This document shows, one piece after another, positions 49,701 through 63,100 of a stretch of DNA of 64,000 bases. Source of the stretch: a virus; IMG/VR virus record IMGVR_UViG_3300027668_000011, positions 17,542-81,541 of that record. The stretch is one strand, 5' to 3'. Made by a program: the position numbers and the translations under genes. The notes beneath the pieces were generated by a model, which was not told the origin of the DNA, ran no database searches, and worked only from the letters and a program-made list of their open reading frames with translations. The first letter of the stretch is position 1. The number at the start of each line of letters is the position of its first letter.

Positions 49701-51171
49701 CTCTAGACTTGATGCTCCGATAGTATATAGTGCTATAGGAAACTTTAGTTACCCAGACGGATATACTGATCCTAAGAAGGTTAAAGTTACTCCTGTTAAT
49801 ACAGCATCATCAGATAGTCCAGATAATCCAATCCAGTTTGAACATTTTGTTGGCGCAGACGACATTATATTATTTGAAAATTATGAAGACTTTGATGGCT
49901 ACACTTATACTAGACCAGTTAAAACAGGCATATTAGATTTAAGAAAAGAAACAACACTAACGTTTGCTGGAGATAGATCAACTGTGACAGGCGCCGCTGG
50001 TGTGCCGTATAATACTGCTGATTACGAATTCTACTTAGTTAGAAACAAAACTGTTGTTGATTTATTTAATAACCAGCAAGGTAAAAATGAAACTACTGGT
50101 GGCATGCATAATAAAAAGATTTATTCTAAAGATACTGGGAAGGTATTTATTTTAACTAAGAGTAGCACAAACTTAGCAAGTGTTAGCAACTACGAAAGTT
50201 CAAGTCACTTTGCTAAAAAAGGCAGAAGTTTTACACAGAATTCTAAGTCACTCAGACAAAACGGTGTAGTATTTAAATGGACTCACGTTGCAGACAATAG
50301 TATGCGAATCGATCCTAGTGTTAGTAACGTACATGAATTCTTTGTACTTACTTCTTCGTACTGGGAAGACATGCAATCTTATATTAAAGTGCCAGGAACA
50401 GATTTCCCAACAGCACCTACTAGTTCAGAATTAGAAAACGAATTTGCTATTTTACAAGACTTTAAATCTGCTAGTGACCAATTAGTATTCAAGAGTGGAA
50501 GATTTAAATTAATATTTGGCGATGATGCAACTGATGAGCTACAAGCAAAATTCAAAGTTGTTCGATTGCCTGGAACAAGTTTAAGTGATAACGAAATTAA
50601 AACAAAAGTTATTGGCGCAATTAACCAATATTTCAATGTAGATAATTGGGACTTCGGCGATACTTTTTACTTCACAGAACTAAGCAGTTATATACATCAG
50701 CAAGTTGGAAATGCTATAGGCAGTATTGTTATTGTGCCTACAAAAGCAAGTGGTGTTTTTGGAGACTTATTCCAAGTTAAAGCAGATGCAGACGAACTAT
50801 TTTTAAGTACAGCCGGCATTGACGAAATTGATGTTGTAGACAAATTAACACATGGTAACATTAAGCCTAACAAGACTAGTAGCGGACTATTAACAACATA
50901 CAATGGTGTTGACAGCTCTGTGGGTCCTTATGCTATTAATGGTTACTATCCGTTATATGCTTCAGCTGAAGCGGCAAACTTTGCAGGTGACGGAACAAGT
51001 ATGACGCACACATTCTTTGGGCAAGTATTTTACATGCCTAACAGTGTAACATACTACCATGGTACTTATGTACTGGATCAAAGTGTAGCAAACACTACAT
51101 TGGGTAATACAATTACCCTAAATAATTCTGTGGGCAACTCTAGTAGCTCAACAGACAACAGCGGATATTAG
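46798..51171 (+). CDS. 6: Baseplate wedge protein, gp6 type, long form
   Basis: The 1,457-residue protein begins with the gp6 head region (DTIRNAMVEYIKSNFPENFN, SSEFIAIIELLAYLGQSIAF, RMDVNTRENFLETAERRDSV, ARQLGYNPKR) and has a baseplate-J-like core. T4 gp6 has 660 residues; the additional length is mostly in beta-rich middle and C-terminal segments. gp6 forms the iris ring of the baseplate that opens when the sheath contracts. Position after gp25 is as in T4-like phages. Confidence 0.9.
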   Translation: MAVNSRQNNLFAAEDWSVAYQAYSQVDFQAYDFDTIRNAMVEYIKSNFPENFNDYIESSEFIAIIELLAYLGQSIAFRMDVNTRENFLETAERRDSVFKLARQLGYNPKRNMPASGLMKIVSVSTSEALTDSSGASINDKTISWNDANNPDSYEQFLTIMNSAFGNVNRFSKPVKTGTVGGIITDRYDINTPITASQTYGFDVNVNGVDRAFEFVNVDFEDAGVFAEKHPDSTNNFSILHRNDGLGSLSKNTGFFMMFKQGTLRSSNFDFTTPIENRQQAIAVDNINETDVYLSEVDSNDKVLTKWVKVPNTVGQTLMYNTKAKNTPLLYAVQNVGQGGIRLQFADGNFANVPMGSFKAQYRVSDNERFALQPDDVRTVVTTIPYFTGDGKSHQLTITSKLESKVSNSLPAETLAGIKERAPQAYYAQDRMVTAQDYQVLPLAKSTNIKKLKVTNKTHAGHSRYIDITDPTSTFQTTTSIAEDGALYEEPSNSSDAFKVTTTNTTQDFINTKFPTIIKNLKLNDFIYSTFRTKVKEVPAYTDMFDISLFGITWNTLPRIATGVFGYMSETYTAGGTPTDVNVANTLFKIIQPGYMLKFYDPTDKTKYEWAKIVSMDNNGVRNSASSTSNGPVKLNKKITNGWKCDEVIVILRKTLFALEEQQLKSAMASRRTFGVRFMPSENRFYIIENNNLSTAKDFSASYTGDSSGTGLDASWILKFKYVNVDTLSYRYDIEIRGTQFVFESLDDVRFYNVNENRLQDNATGLAKYDSIELPTLNIKPSFTESFTWVDEDGVIIGDKWYLGTTGSYFSNIPLISRNVKHYDIAVSVISNLGIYQNGAIGAFVQPTSIELGTSASTTVTDKVVVVADTGVIYKLPKITIAFDGTTFGGPILNATGGIAYRYNNQNLTLAAGGSCTVAGASFQLATSNYAAQTGTLVVDFEARHHYAIDNSARNNRSDTIAVKYVNDNSRLDAPIVYSAIGNFSYPDGYTDPKKVKVTPVNTASSDSPDNPIQFEHFVGADDIILFENYEDFDGYTYTRPVKTGILDLRKETTLTFAGDRSTVTGAAGVPYNTADYEFYLVRNKTVVDLFNNQQGKNETTGGMHNKKIYSKDTGKVFILTKSSTNLASVSNYESSSHFAKKGRSFTQNSKSLRQNGVVFKWTHVADNSMRIDPSVSNVHEFFVLTSSYWEDMQSYIKVPGTDFPTAPTSSELENEFAILQDFKSASDQLVFKSGRFKLIFGDDATDELQAKFKVVRLPGTSLSDNEIKTKVIGAINQYFNVDNWDFGDTFYFTELSSYIHQQVGNAIGSIVIVPTKASGVFGDLFQVKADADELFLSTAGIDEIDVVDKLTHGNIKPNKTSSGLLTTYNGVDSSVGPYAINGYYPLYASAEAANFAGDGTSMTHTFFGQVFYMPNSVTYYHGTYVLDQSVANTTLGNTITLNNSVGNSSSSTDNSGY

Positions 51172-51179
51172 GAAAAAAC

Positions 51180-54100
51180 ATGGCTGATAAGCAAATAAGT
51201 AAGTTACCCGGTGCATTACAGACCACGGTATTAAAGAACTTTTTTGAAAGTACCGTAGAACAGTTATTCAGTAAAAGTAACATTGAAACAATTTCCGCAT
51301 ACATTGGACGTAAGGAGCCAGATCAATTTAACTCCAGCCAAGACCACTACATTGTTGAACCAAATCCAAGCAGACAAAAATACAGTTTAGAGCCAGTAGT
51401 AAACACAATTGATGGATCTACCGGCGAAGCAACAAATGTATTATTCTACGAAGACTTTGTTAACCAATTATCGAGTTATGGCGTAGATACTAAAAACGAA
51501 AATGTATTGTTTGACACAAATTTTTATAGTTTTTTACCTCCAATTGATTACGACAAGCTAGTTAACTTCCAGGAATATTTCTGGAGCACAGACGGCCCAA
51601 ACAAGATTACAGTTAACGGAACTAGTGCAACAACTATTAATGTTTTAAAAGATATAATAGGCAAGAAGTTTTATACTTCACCTAATGGCATAGAACTTAA
51701 AAACGGCGCTGTTATAGAATTTGCAGGCACACATGTTATTCCAGCAACGTACTTAGGAATCAGATACATCGTAGAAGGTGTAGGCGATAGCATAGTGTTA
51801 TATGCTAAGGATCAAAACTTTAGTGCTATATTTTCAACACCAGCATTTACGCCGTGGGACGATGAAGTTATAACGGCGGAATCAACGCTTATAGCATCTA
51901 ACATACCATCAGGTGCAATTACAGCCGCCGCATTATTATTAGAAGACAACGGCACTGCTAGACAATACTATGACGCACTAGGAAAGAAAATTGACAACGA
52001 ATTCTTTATTGGATTAGATGATATAACATTAACTGGTGAAACTTACTGGAAAGGATATGTTACAGGCACTGGCAAGTTTCTTTCATACATGAACACAGGT
52101 ACTGCAGGCTTTGATGCTGATCCATGGGATGGCGGCAACACCCAGATAGTACCCGACTACTTGATTATGCAAAGGGCCGCTGAAGATAACAATACTTGGA
52201 GTAGGATTAACTTTTGGCATCACAAGGACAGATTTACAGAATCGGCTACTGCATTGCCTGATAAGGCTTACAGAGCAAAAAGACCGATCCTAGAATTTGA
52301 TAGAAATTTAGAATTATATAACTTTGGAAGTAAAGGAACAACATTCAGTGCTGATTTAAGTGGCACAGGCTATACTAAAAATGAAGTGCAAGGCAGAGCC
52401 GTTAGTGCTTTACTAGATAATCAAGGATTAAAACTTGCTAACAAACTGCTATTACCAGACGAAGATGCAACCATATCAAAATACATTTATGTTGTAGAGG
52501 ATACGCAAACACAAACTGTTAACGGTGCTGTTTCTAGTTCCACTACTGTTGTACTAGATAGTATGGCAGATGTTTACGTTGGTGCTTTAGTTAAAGGCAC
52601 AGGCATTAGTGGTGTCGATACAACAGTAAAAACAATTAATACTAGCACACTTACTATTACATTAAGTCAAGCAGAAACTATTGCAGACGGTGTAGCATTA
52701 ACTTTTAATAACAGAATAAAATTAACAAGGATGCCACATCCAACAACTAATCCAGTTGGAGCAGTTGACGGCGACTCAAACTTTGTTCCGTGGACTCCAG
52801 TAACAGGCGACATTGTAGCTGTTCTGTTTGGAGTGCAACATCAAGGTAAAGAATACTACTGGTCTGGAACAAAATGGATTGTTGGTCAAAGAAAGACAAA
52901 AGTTAATTCAGCGCCATTATTTGCGGCATACGACTCTAGTAAAAAATCTGTTGGCAACGAAGTAACGTATCCAAGTTCATCATTCAAAGGAACTAAGTTA
53001 TTTTCCTATAAGGACGCACTTACTAGTTCAACTAACGACAGTGTATTAGGATTCCCATTAGAATATAAAAACTTTAATAACTTTAGTGAAATTGTGTTTG
53101 ATAATAACATGTCTAGTGATGTAATTAGTTACACACCTTTCGGCGGCACAACTACTAGCTTTGTAAAAGGTTATAGTTATTATAAGAAGACAGATACTGA
53201 CGGAGTAATTACTTACGACACAGCATGGCGTGGACATAAAGACTCATTTAAACAGAAAGTGGAAGACGATTTTGAAGTATCGCAACTTGACATCGACAAT
53301 AAACGCACACTCTGGAACCTTACTACTGTACCGTCTGATGCTACTAAAATTAGAGTAAAAGTAAATGGAATTCGTAGAGCAGACTGGACATACAACACTA
53401 CGTTAAAAGCAATAGAGTTTACAACATTCAATGTAGTAAAGAATGATACTATTAGAATTACTACTCCAACAACTACTGGAATAATACAAGACAAGAAACG
53501 AACCGGGCGATATGAATTACCGTTAGGCTGGTATGCTAATACTGAAAAATCTGATGTATTAACTATTAGTGAACCGCAGTATTTAGAACATGTTAAGGAC
53601 TATATCCAAGAGCAAACTAACATAGTTGGTAATGCTTTAGGTGATAACAATTTTGCTAGCCTAGATGACGATAAAACTCTTGCAAACAAAATTGTGCAAA
53701 CAGACGACGATTTGCAGATGGCAGGATTCCTTGTAAGCAACGATAAATTTAACATTGTAGATGCAATGAAGTTTAACGGCGATGAGTATCTAAAATATAA
53801 AAACAGATTAAAGAAAGAAATTAAACGCTATATCGATGCTAACGATACAACAGTAATGACTGACCATGCAATATTGGAAGACGTTCTACAAAACGTCATA
53901 GCATACAATCCAGGTAAACTAGTATTTGACTACAGTTACATGTTAGCATTAGGCGACAGGTATGATGAAGAATTACTTCTTATTAATAATATTGTACAAA
54001 AAGAATACACACTATCTAACTTCTTAAATTTAGATAAAATAGAAAATGCTATTCATGTTTATGATCAAGATGCTAAAGGCAATGATGTATTATTATTAAT

Positions 54101-57100
54101 AGATAAAGATTATACAATGGCTGGCAAACTCGGCGTGTGTACTCTATCATTTACAACAGAATATACGTTAACATTAGGCAATACTATTAAAGTTAGATTC
54201 TTTAACAAAAATAGAGAAAGTGCTCAATGTCCTCCAACTACATCTGCTATGGGTATTACACCTGTACAGTTACCAAAAATTATGTCTGATACATCATTTG
54301 CAGAAGCAATTAACGTTATAGTTGGACATGACGGCAGTAGAACAGTTGCAGACAACGATAAGCAAGATGAAATTTTATTAGAATTTGAAAAGAGAGTTTA
54401 CAACAGCGTACAACAAGTTTATAGAGACAAACTAAATTATCCAGATTTAAATGTACACGATATTAGACCAGGAACATTTAGAAATACTGGTATTTCTAGA
54501 ACTGCATACTACAACATTTTAAGAGAAAACTTTAACAAATTTATTGCAAGAAACGAAGCGGACTTTGTTGAAAACGAATATTACGATGTTGATAAACCGT
54601 TTACATGGAACTATAACTCAGGCACAGCAAACGCTGGGTACTGGAGAGGCATTTTTGAAGATAGTTTTGATACTGCTAGACCACATACGCATCCATGGGA
54701 AATGTTGGGACTTGTTAAAAAGCCAAGCTGGTGGGACACTCAATATATTACAACAACAAATACTAATTATGGTAGTGGCAACAAACCAATGTGGAGTGAT
54801 ATTGAAAACGGTATCATTAGGCAAGGCACCACAAAGAATGTAGATAATTCAGCATACAAAATTAATAATCCTTACAGACGTATTGGATTAAAGAGTATGT
54901 TACCAGTAGACGCAGATGCTAAGTTATTAGCACCAGCAAATATTTCAAGCACAGCGTCCACAACTAGAACCACAGTATGGACTCAAGCAGAGCTTGGCAC
55001 AGCAACAGCTAGTGCAACTTCGTTTGTAGGAACTACAGACGGTTTACATATAAACGAAAGAACAGACGGCACCACTACGCACATTAATGTAACAACAAGT
55101 AACTTATTAAATCATGTTATTGGAACATTCCCTATTAGTAATAGTACTGCTTTTGTAGAAGACAAGACATCGAAATATACAATAAAAGTTATAGCAGATG
55201 CTACCGACGCCAATCATTACTCAGATGCAAGTACATCTACAGCGGCACAATTTGTTACAGCCACAACTACTGCTAAAACGCATACAGGTATTGCAGTTAA
55301 CGGAGGTTTAGTATTTAACGGCAACACAGGTGTTACTATTGATACTACTAGCAATTGGCATTACAATGCTATGTACAGAAACGAAGTAGGCAGAGATACA
55401 GCAGGTGGAAACCCAGATGCAAATAACCGCTATGGTTATGTACAGCCTAGTCCAAAAACAGTTGGGCTTAGTGCATGGAGTACATCAACGCATAGTCCAA
55501 TAATTGGTTGGGCATTTGATGGTTTGCCAATTTACGGGCCATATGGATATACAGACAGATTAAACGATACTAGTGATATTAAACGTTTAGTATCTAGTTA
55601 TAGTTTAAAAACAAACGCAAGAGATACTTATGCACTAGGAGTAGGCGGAATACCTACAGGCGAGTTCATAGAGGACTATGTGTTCGATACTGCAACAGGT
55701 GACTTAGACGAATTTAATGGACGCTTTATGGTAACTCCAGAGTTTCCAAGTGGCGTATGGGCGTATGTTGCCACAATAGATACTGCTGGCGCTCCAGCAT
55801 ATCCGTACACCGTAGGTCCTAAGTTTAGATTTACTACAACTGACCTTGCAAACAACATATTAGGTGCAGGCACATTTGCTACAGCAGGCACAGAGAATTA
55901 CTCATTAGTTAATACACAGACAACTACATACACTAGTGACGTTACAAAGGTTGCTAATGAATGGAAATTTGGCGATGGAGCTCCAGTAGAGAATGCTTGG
56001 AAGATGTCAGAGCAATATCCTTTTGCAATAGCAGAAGCATTATTCCTCACAAAGCCAGGTAAGTTTGCTAGTGTGTTTGCAGAGCCAGAAAAAATTATTA
56101 GAAGTTCAGCAAACCCTTTACAACTACTTGACAAAACAACATTTAAACGTTACCAAGTTAAAGATGCAATTGTACACGGTAATACTGCCGCTGACAATAA
56201 AACATTACTTACTAACACAGGGTATACACAATTTATTGATTCGTACTTACGATTCCATGGTATAAACACCAAAACAGAATTTGCTACTCCGTTTAAATCA
56301 GTTAACGGTAAACTAGGACATAAGTTTGCTGGCTTTGTTGACAAAGATACTATGACAGTATTCAGCGATAGCTACAGCATAACAGGTAATAGTTCAAGTT
56401 TAATTCTTCCACACGAAGATATTCAAGTAAGTGTTCACGTTGGACCTTACACAACTACAAACCAATACACTGGTGTAATAGTTGAGCTTACAGCAGACGG
56501 GTATTACAAACTTTCAGGATACAGCAGTACTAAGAGATTCTTTGAAGTTGAGCCTTCTAATAAAGAAGGGCAACGTACAGAAGTAAGTGTTGGAGGCGAA
56601 CCAGCAGACTTTTCAAATTACGGGGCTACACTCTCATACAACGCAGGCGATATTGTTAAGTCTGGATACAACTACTACCAGGCAAAAAGTGCAGTTGCAA
56701 AAGCAACAGCAGTAACTAATACAGAATTTTATCAAAGGCTCAGCTCATTGCCAATGGTTAATGCCGCTGAAGCAACTTACTACTTAGAAGGAACTGGCGT
56801 AACAGAACGTGTAGAATACGGCACAGTTTATAAAACTATAGGCGAAGTATTTGAGTTCTTAACTGAGTTAGGAAGAAAGCAGAAAACACAAGGCTACGAC
56901 TTTAACGACTTCAACAACGAAATAAATGATGTTAGTGACTGGGTATATTCAGGCAAGCAATTTTTATTCTGGAGTTTAGGTAAGTGGGCAACTGGTAATA
57001 CATTAAGCCTAAGTCCAATGGCAAGAAAAATTAAGTTCACTTCCATTGAAGGTAGAATAAGCGAGATTGCAGAATCATTTAAAGGACAGTTTAGTATATT

Positions 57101-60100
57101 AGACGAAACTGGTAAAAAGATTTTACCAACAGACTGTTTAATTGTTAGAGAAGGAAGTACTATTGAAGTTACTCCACCAACTAACTCGCAGATTTTTGGA
57201 ATTATTATCCATACAAATAGTATAGAACATGCTATGCTTATTAATAATAAGACTGTGTTTGGAGATACAATTTACGACACAGTGTTTGGGCATAGACAAA
57301 AAAGATTAAAAGTTAAAGGTAAGAGAACAGCAAACTGGACAGGCTCGTTAATGAGTGAAGGTTTCTTAATTACTGAAGATGGCTTAAAGCCAAACTACGA
57401 TACACTTGCACAAGACATGGGTAGATACAATGAGATCGGTCATGTACCAGTTGAAAGACAAGTATACGAAGCAAGTAGACGACAGTATGGTTACACCGAA
57501 AGAAAATATCTAAGAGAGTTTGAACTTGTAGACGATAACCAATTCGATTTCTACAATGGTATGATTAGAGACAAGGGTACTAAGGCAAGTATTGAAAAAT
57601 TACTTAACAGTGATAAAGTATTAGTTCCTGGTAGTATAGCAGTATACGACGAGTGGGCTCTTAAGTCTGGAGATTTTGGTGACGTTCAAAACAACCAGAG
57701 ACTAGATATTAAAATACAAGATTCAGAAATTACAAGCGAAAATCAATTAATACAAATTGTTTATCCGGAAGATATTGTTAGTGTAATTAGTGAAGTGGAA
57801 CTACTAGGTGCAACTACTAAATTCTATAGTGTACCTGTTTTAGAAATTGAAGGACCACCAGCAGAGATCCCAGGATCATTTATGTACGCAGGTGGAACAA
57901 CTGCTGAAGCAACTGTTAACTTGAACACAGACGGTACTATTAAAGATGTTACAGTTACTGAACCAGGATATGGTTATACTATTAATCCTAGTGTAACAGT
58001 TGTAGCGGCACAGTTACTTACTGCAAATATTACAACTTACTTCAGTAAGCCGTATGCTGTTAGTAATGCATTCTTAGATAGCTCAGGATCCTTTAGTGCT
58101 AATGTGTTAACTGGTATAAGCATAACAGATAACTTCTCCGCAAATGCGGCATCGTTCATTGACCTCAGTTCGTCTAGTAATGTTACACTTGTTGCAGAAG
58201 CAATTAACACCAACGCTAATACCAACGCTAACGTTACAGCATCAGTACTTACACTGGGCACAGCGGCGTCCACTAACTACAAGTTACAACTTTCAGGTAA
58301 CGACTTTACTGTAAGTAGTGCCAACGATGCACAAAAAGATGACCTTGTAAACAAATTAAAATTAGATAACTCAGCAGATATTATTCTTAATACTGGCTCT
58401 AAGCGTTTCCAACCTAGACAGCGATACAGTTTTGAAACTGCAAACGCCACAACGAACACTAACGTTATTGTTAATATCAATGGCACAACAGTAGTAGCCG
58501 TAGAAGAAGACAATACTGTTAATTGGGAATTCGATTCTGGTAGCAGATCAACTATTGTTCCTACTGAAAGAACAACATCTGGATCATTAGCATTTACTTT
58601 TGCTCCTGAGTCAGGCAACGTAACTAGTCAAGCAACTCCGGAAGCAGGTAACATTGCAATAGACAACTTACAAATTATAAACGGTAACTATCCGCATATA
58701 GAAGTGCTTATTAACGGCACACTAATAAGTGATGCTTTAGAGACAGACGGAACAAACGGTTTTGCAATAGATAATAATGCTGGTACTCATAATTCTACTA
58801 TTACATTTTATGATGTAACTAAACTACCGGGTGGAGAGTTAAACGAAAATACTCCTATCACAATTATTGAAAGAGCAACAGTAGATTTTGCAGAAGCATA
58901 TCAAGGTGACTTACCTGGTAGCACATTAAATATTAAAGTTAAAGCCGAGGATGCATTAGCGGCAAGACTAAAACAACAACGAACATTAGAAATAACACCA
59001 GACGACTTATCGGACTCGACTATATTAATTGACGTAGATGATAGCACAAGATTTATTCATAGACCAACAGATATGAAAACTAAAGACTTGTGGCCCACTA
59101 CTAAAAATGTTGACTTCACAGGTATTACTGACAGCAAGTATACTCCACTACCAAACGCAGGTTACATATCCTCGTACAACGTGGCATACCAAGCAATGAA
59201 CTTAAATGATTTTACAGGATTATTTGATATTGATTCTCGTCCAGCTAATAAGATACCTCAAGAAAATGATGTAGTACATTTTGCTGTTAGTGAGCATTCA
59301 GACTTTAATGCATACAAGTTAGTTCAACCCACAGGATTTGATGCTACTAGTAATGTTGCTTATATTAAATTCAACGATAATTTAGGTACAACAATGTTGT
59401 ACACTGACATAAGTTTAGATGCTTATGCTAACTCAAACTACTTAACAGACGAAGCAAACATTACAAACTATTACGATAATGTTATAGCATTAAAACGTGA
59501 AGGCATTGCACTAGATAGTTATTATGCAAATATCGAACTTGCTGATGGTGACAAGATGTTTGATAACACTATTATGGAAGTTAATACTCCGGTTGGATAC
59601 TTCTTAAATGAAGATCAAGTTGTTAAAAATTCTGTAACAATTTCAGGCATTGGATATAAAGAGCCGTTAAGATTGTTAATAGAAAAAATTGAGCCAACAG
59701 TAAGTGGTAATGTTTCAGCAGTAAACTATTATATTAATACTTCAGAAACGTTTGCTCTAGATGCCAACGTTGGTACTAGCAACACAGTTAACTTAACTTA
59801 TACAGGCACTACTTCAATGAACGACTTTGAAGAAGGCTCGTATATAACGTTCACAGATTCAAGTACAGGTGCCTTAAACGGTAATACTTATAAAGCAAGT
59901 AATGTTACAGTAAGTCCGTCTACAATGGCAACAACATTAGTTGATACAACTGATACAGGAATTTATTCCACAACAATTAATGGTGCATTATCTAGTGCAA
60001 CTACTATAATCATTACAGCAGGCGATAACACTATTCAAGTTGGACATGTTGTAAGTGGCTCTGGGATACCAGCTAACACTAAAGTTACTGCTATAACTGA

Positions 60101-63100
60101 TGCAGTTACAATGGTAGTAGACACAGCAGTTACAATGTCAAACGGTGCGACTATACAGTTCTCTAAGAGAACAAATAATTACAGTACAGCAAATTCTATT
60201 ATAACAACATTCACAGTTACTGAAAGTACTTTTAGTTCAAATGTTAGTTCAAGTGCATTAAGTTTAGCAGTTAATAACGGTTTAGTATTTACAACAGACA
60301 TGAACACTTCAACAGTTGCAAACTTAGGAGTTGTTAAAATTAACAACGCAGGTTACTATTCAGGTGTATACAGAGTTGTTGGGAAATCAGCAACTACAAT
60401 TAGTGTGTACGGAGATTTTGTAGAGCCTACAAGTGTTGTAGTTTCAGTAGGTACAACTAGTGGCAGTACAACGGCAACTATCGCTTCACCGAATGCAGTA
60501 GTAACATCCGGTATGCTAGTAAGTGGCGCAGGCATTACTGGAGGCACAACAGTTGCAGAAGTTACAGTAACAGGAGTGGTACTATCTCAAAATGCAACAG
60601 CGACAGGCACAGCAAGTCTTACATTCCAGGATAATGCATTTGGCAATGCAACTATGATGACAGACCAGGTAGAAGTTACTTTAGAAGAAGCACATACTTT
60701 AGACACAGATGGAACAGACACAATTGTAAACAAAGTTATAAACATTGTTGACATGGAACCGAACTATTATAACTGGGCATGGAAAGTTGAATCTGTACCT
60801 AGCTCTACTGTTATACGTTTAGAAGGATTTGGGTTTGACCATCCGTACGCAACAGGCGGAATTAGATATGTTTCAGAAAAAGAATATAAAGTACACGGCA
60901 CAGATACATTGCCAACAACAGGTGGCGCAGATTCAGAAGCATACTTAATATCAAAACATGATGGCGATATTATGGTTAATGGAGCCAAAGTTGCAACAGC
61001 GTTCCCAATGCATACTTCACAAGAATATGCAGATGAGATTAATAGACAGATGGCTATTAAGTCGGGAGCATTAGTACAATGTGATTCCATGTATATGTCC
61101 TTAACAGGAATTACTGGAATAATGAACCAAGTAAATAAACTGATGAGGGGCGGTTCAGCGTCGAAGGGCGGCACACCGTATTTCCAACAAGGCGGCGCAG
61201 GCATGGGCGGTGCCGGTAAACCAAATTCAAGTATAGGTCATTCTTTACCAGTGCTTCCATTTGTGAGTGGAACACCTCTAGTAAATAATATTATTCCTAA
61301 CATAACAACACAAAATCCTATACCTTCTGCAGTAGGCAGAGGTGTAGCATATAATACTTTACAGCAACAGCTTGTACATACAGGACTTGGTTATCCTCAG
61401 ATGCCATCGAATCCACCTGCTCCAGGCGTTAGTATTCCGGTGATAGCGAATCCGATACCGACACCACCACCAAACAAAGGGTGGCCTTTTACTGATCCAG
61501 CTGGCAACCCACTACCGCCACAACCGATTCAAACAATTGTTCCACCATCAACAATTAGCAAGGGACAGACAGGCCCAGGTGCAAGTGTGGCAACTACAGG
61601 CACAACTGTAGTTGACTGGACACCGTTAATATCTCTTACACAGCACGATGATCCGTGTCCTCCACCTCCTCCGGTACCACCGAAACCTCCGGTACCACCA
61701 GTTACATCTGTATTTGTAAATGAGATGAACACGCAGGGCAGAGGACAAACAGAAACATTTAAGTACAAGTTTGCGGAAGACACTTCTCAAACATATCCAG
61801 TTAGAATATTGTTTGATATGTATAGTGCTAAAGATAGACTAACAGTTTACCAAAGTACTCATGCAGGATCGACTGGATCTAAGATTGCAGGCACAGGCGT
61901 TGCAAGTACATTAAGTCCTATAGACAAAGTAGATATACATGCATGGTCAGGTGTTAAATGGCAAATATCAGCTGGAATGACACCGTGGCAACAAAATAAT
62001 GTTGGCCCTGGTCAGTTATTAAATCAAGGTTATTCAGAACATGGTAACGGCTTTGTTAAAGAAAATGGCAAAATATCATTTACATATGATGCTAGTAAAG
62101 GCAGATATATTACTATTACTCTAGACAAAGATTCGAAGACAAGTACAGCATTTAAATATTACATGGAACATCCAGCAGACGATGTTAACGGAGCCGGCTA
62201 CCCAAGTAAGGGATCAGTTGGAGTTGGTAATCCTCCTCCAAACGGAAATCAGAATACTAATTTGGTAACATTGGCAAACCAAACACAGATACACGGCTTT
62301 CCTTTATACCCACCCATAGCAGGCATGGCGCATAACTTTATAGGTGGCTATTCTAATAGCAGATTAAACGTAGGACAGAACATGGTACACCTAGGAGGCT
62401 CAGGCGGCTATGGTGGAATGGGATCTATTAATCTCCCAATATACAAAACATACCCTATTAACCAAGCACCATCAGGAGTTCCTCAGTTCGGTGTTAACGG
62501 CAATATGACCAGCGGAGCAATATTTGGCGGAACTGGTTTAGTATCTGGTGTAGGTCTTAATCAGAAACAGAACAATACAGCAAGTACTAGCTATCTTTCA
62601 TTAACAGCTTTACAGAAGAATTCAACATCAGGCACAGTTGCTCCAGTAAGTGGAACAGTTAATGTACCAATTTGTAAGCCTAAAGCTAGAGTTAAAATAT
62701 GTGGACAAACTAAAATGGTTGGCGCCGGTGACTCGTTCTTTATTAACGGTGATAGCATATTGCTAAGTGGCTCAACTAAATTAACAGCAATTAAGAAAGA
62801 GATACTAAGTCAAACAACATCAGTTAACGTTCTTATTACTGTAGATTCAGCAACTAAAGAAAAGTGCTTAATGATTAGAAACAAGTTATCAGATCCAATG
62901 ATAATTAGAAATGGTTGTGCAGGCGGAATATATAAAGAAGTGTTAGACTATTCTATTAAGCAAGATAATCAAGTATGCTTTAATAAAGAAACAACACTAA
63001 CACCAACTACAACTGGCGCAGGCGCAACTAGACATACTGTCAGCGGCACGTCAAGTACGTTGGATGTTGCTACACATGTTACATCATATACTACTAATAC

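Noticed and set aside
54544-54843. Plus-strand frame within the giant gene, and the many minus-strand frames from 46.5 to 63.8 kb
   Set aside because: All lie inside the long frames of gp6 and the giant protein and have no start signals of their own.
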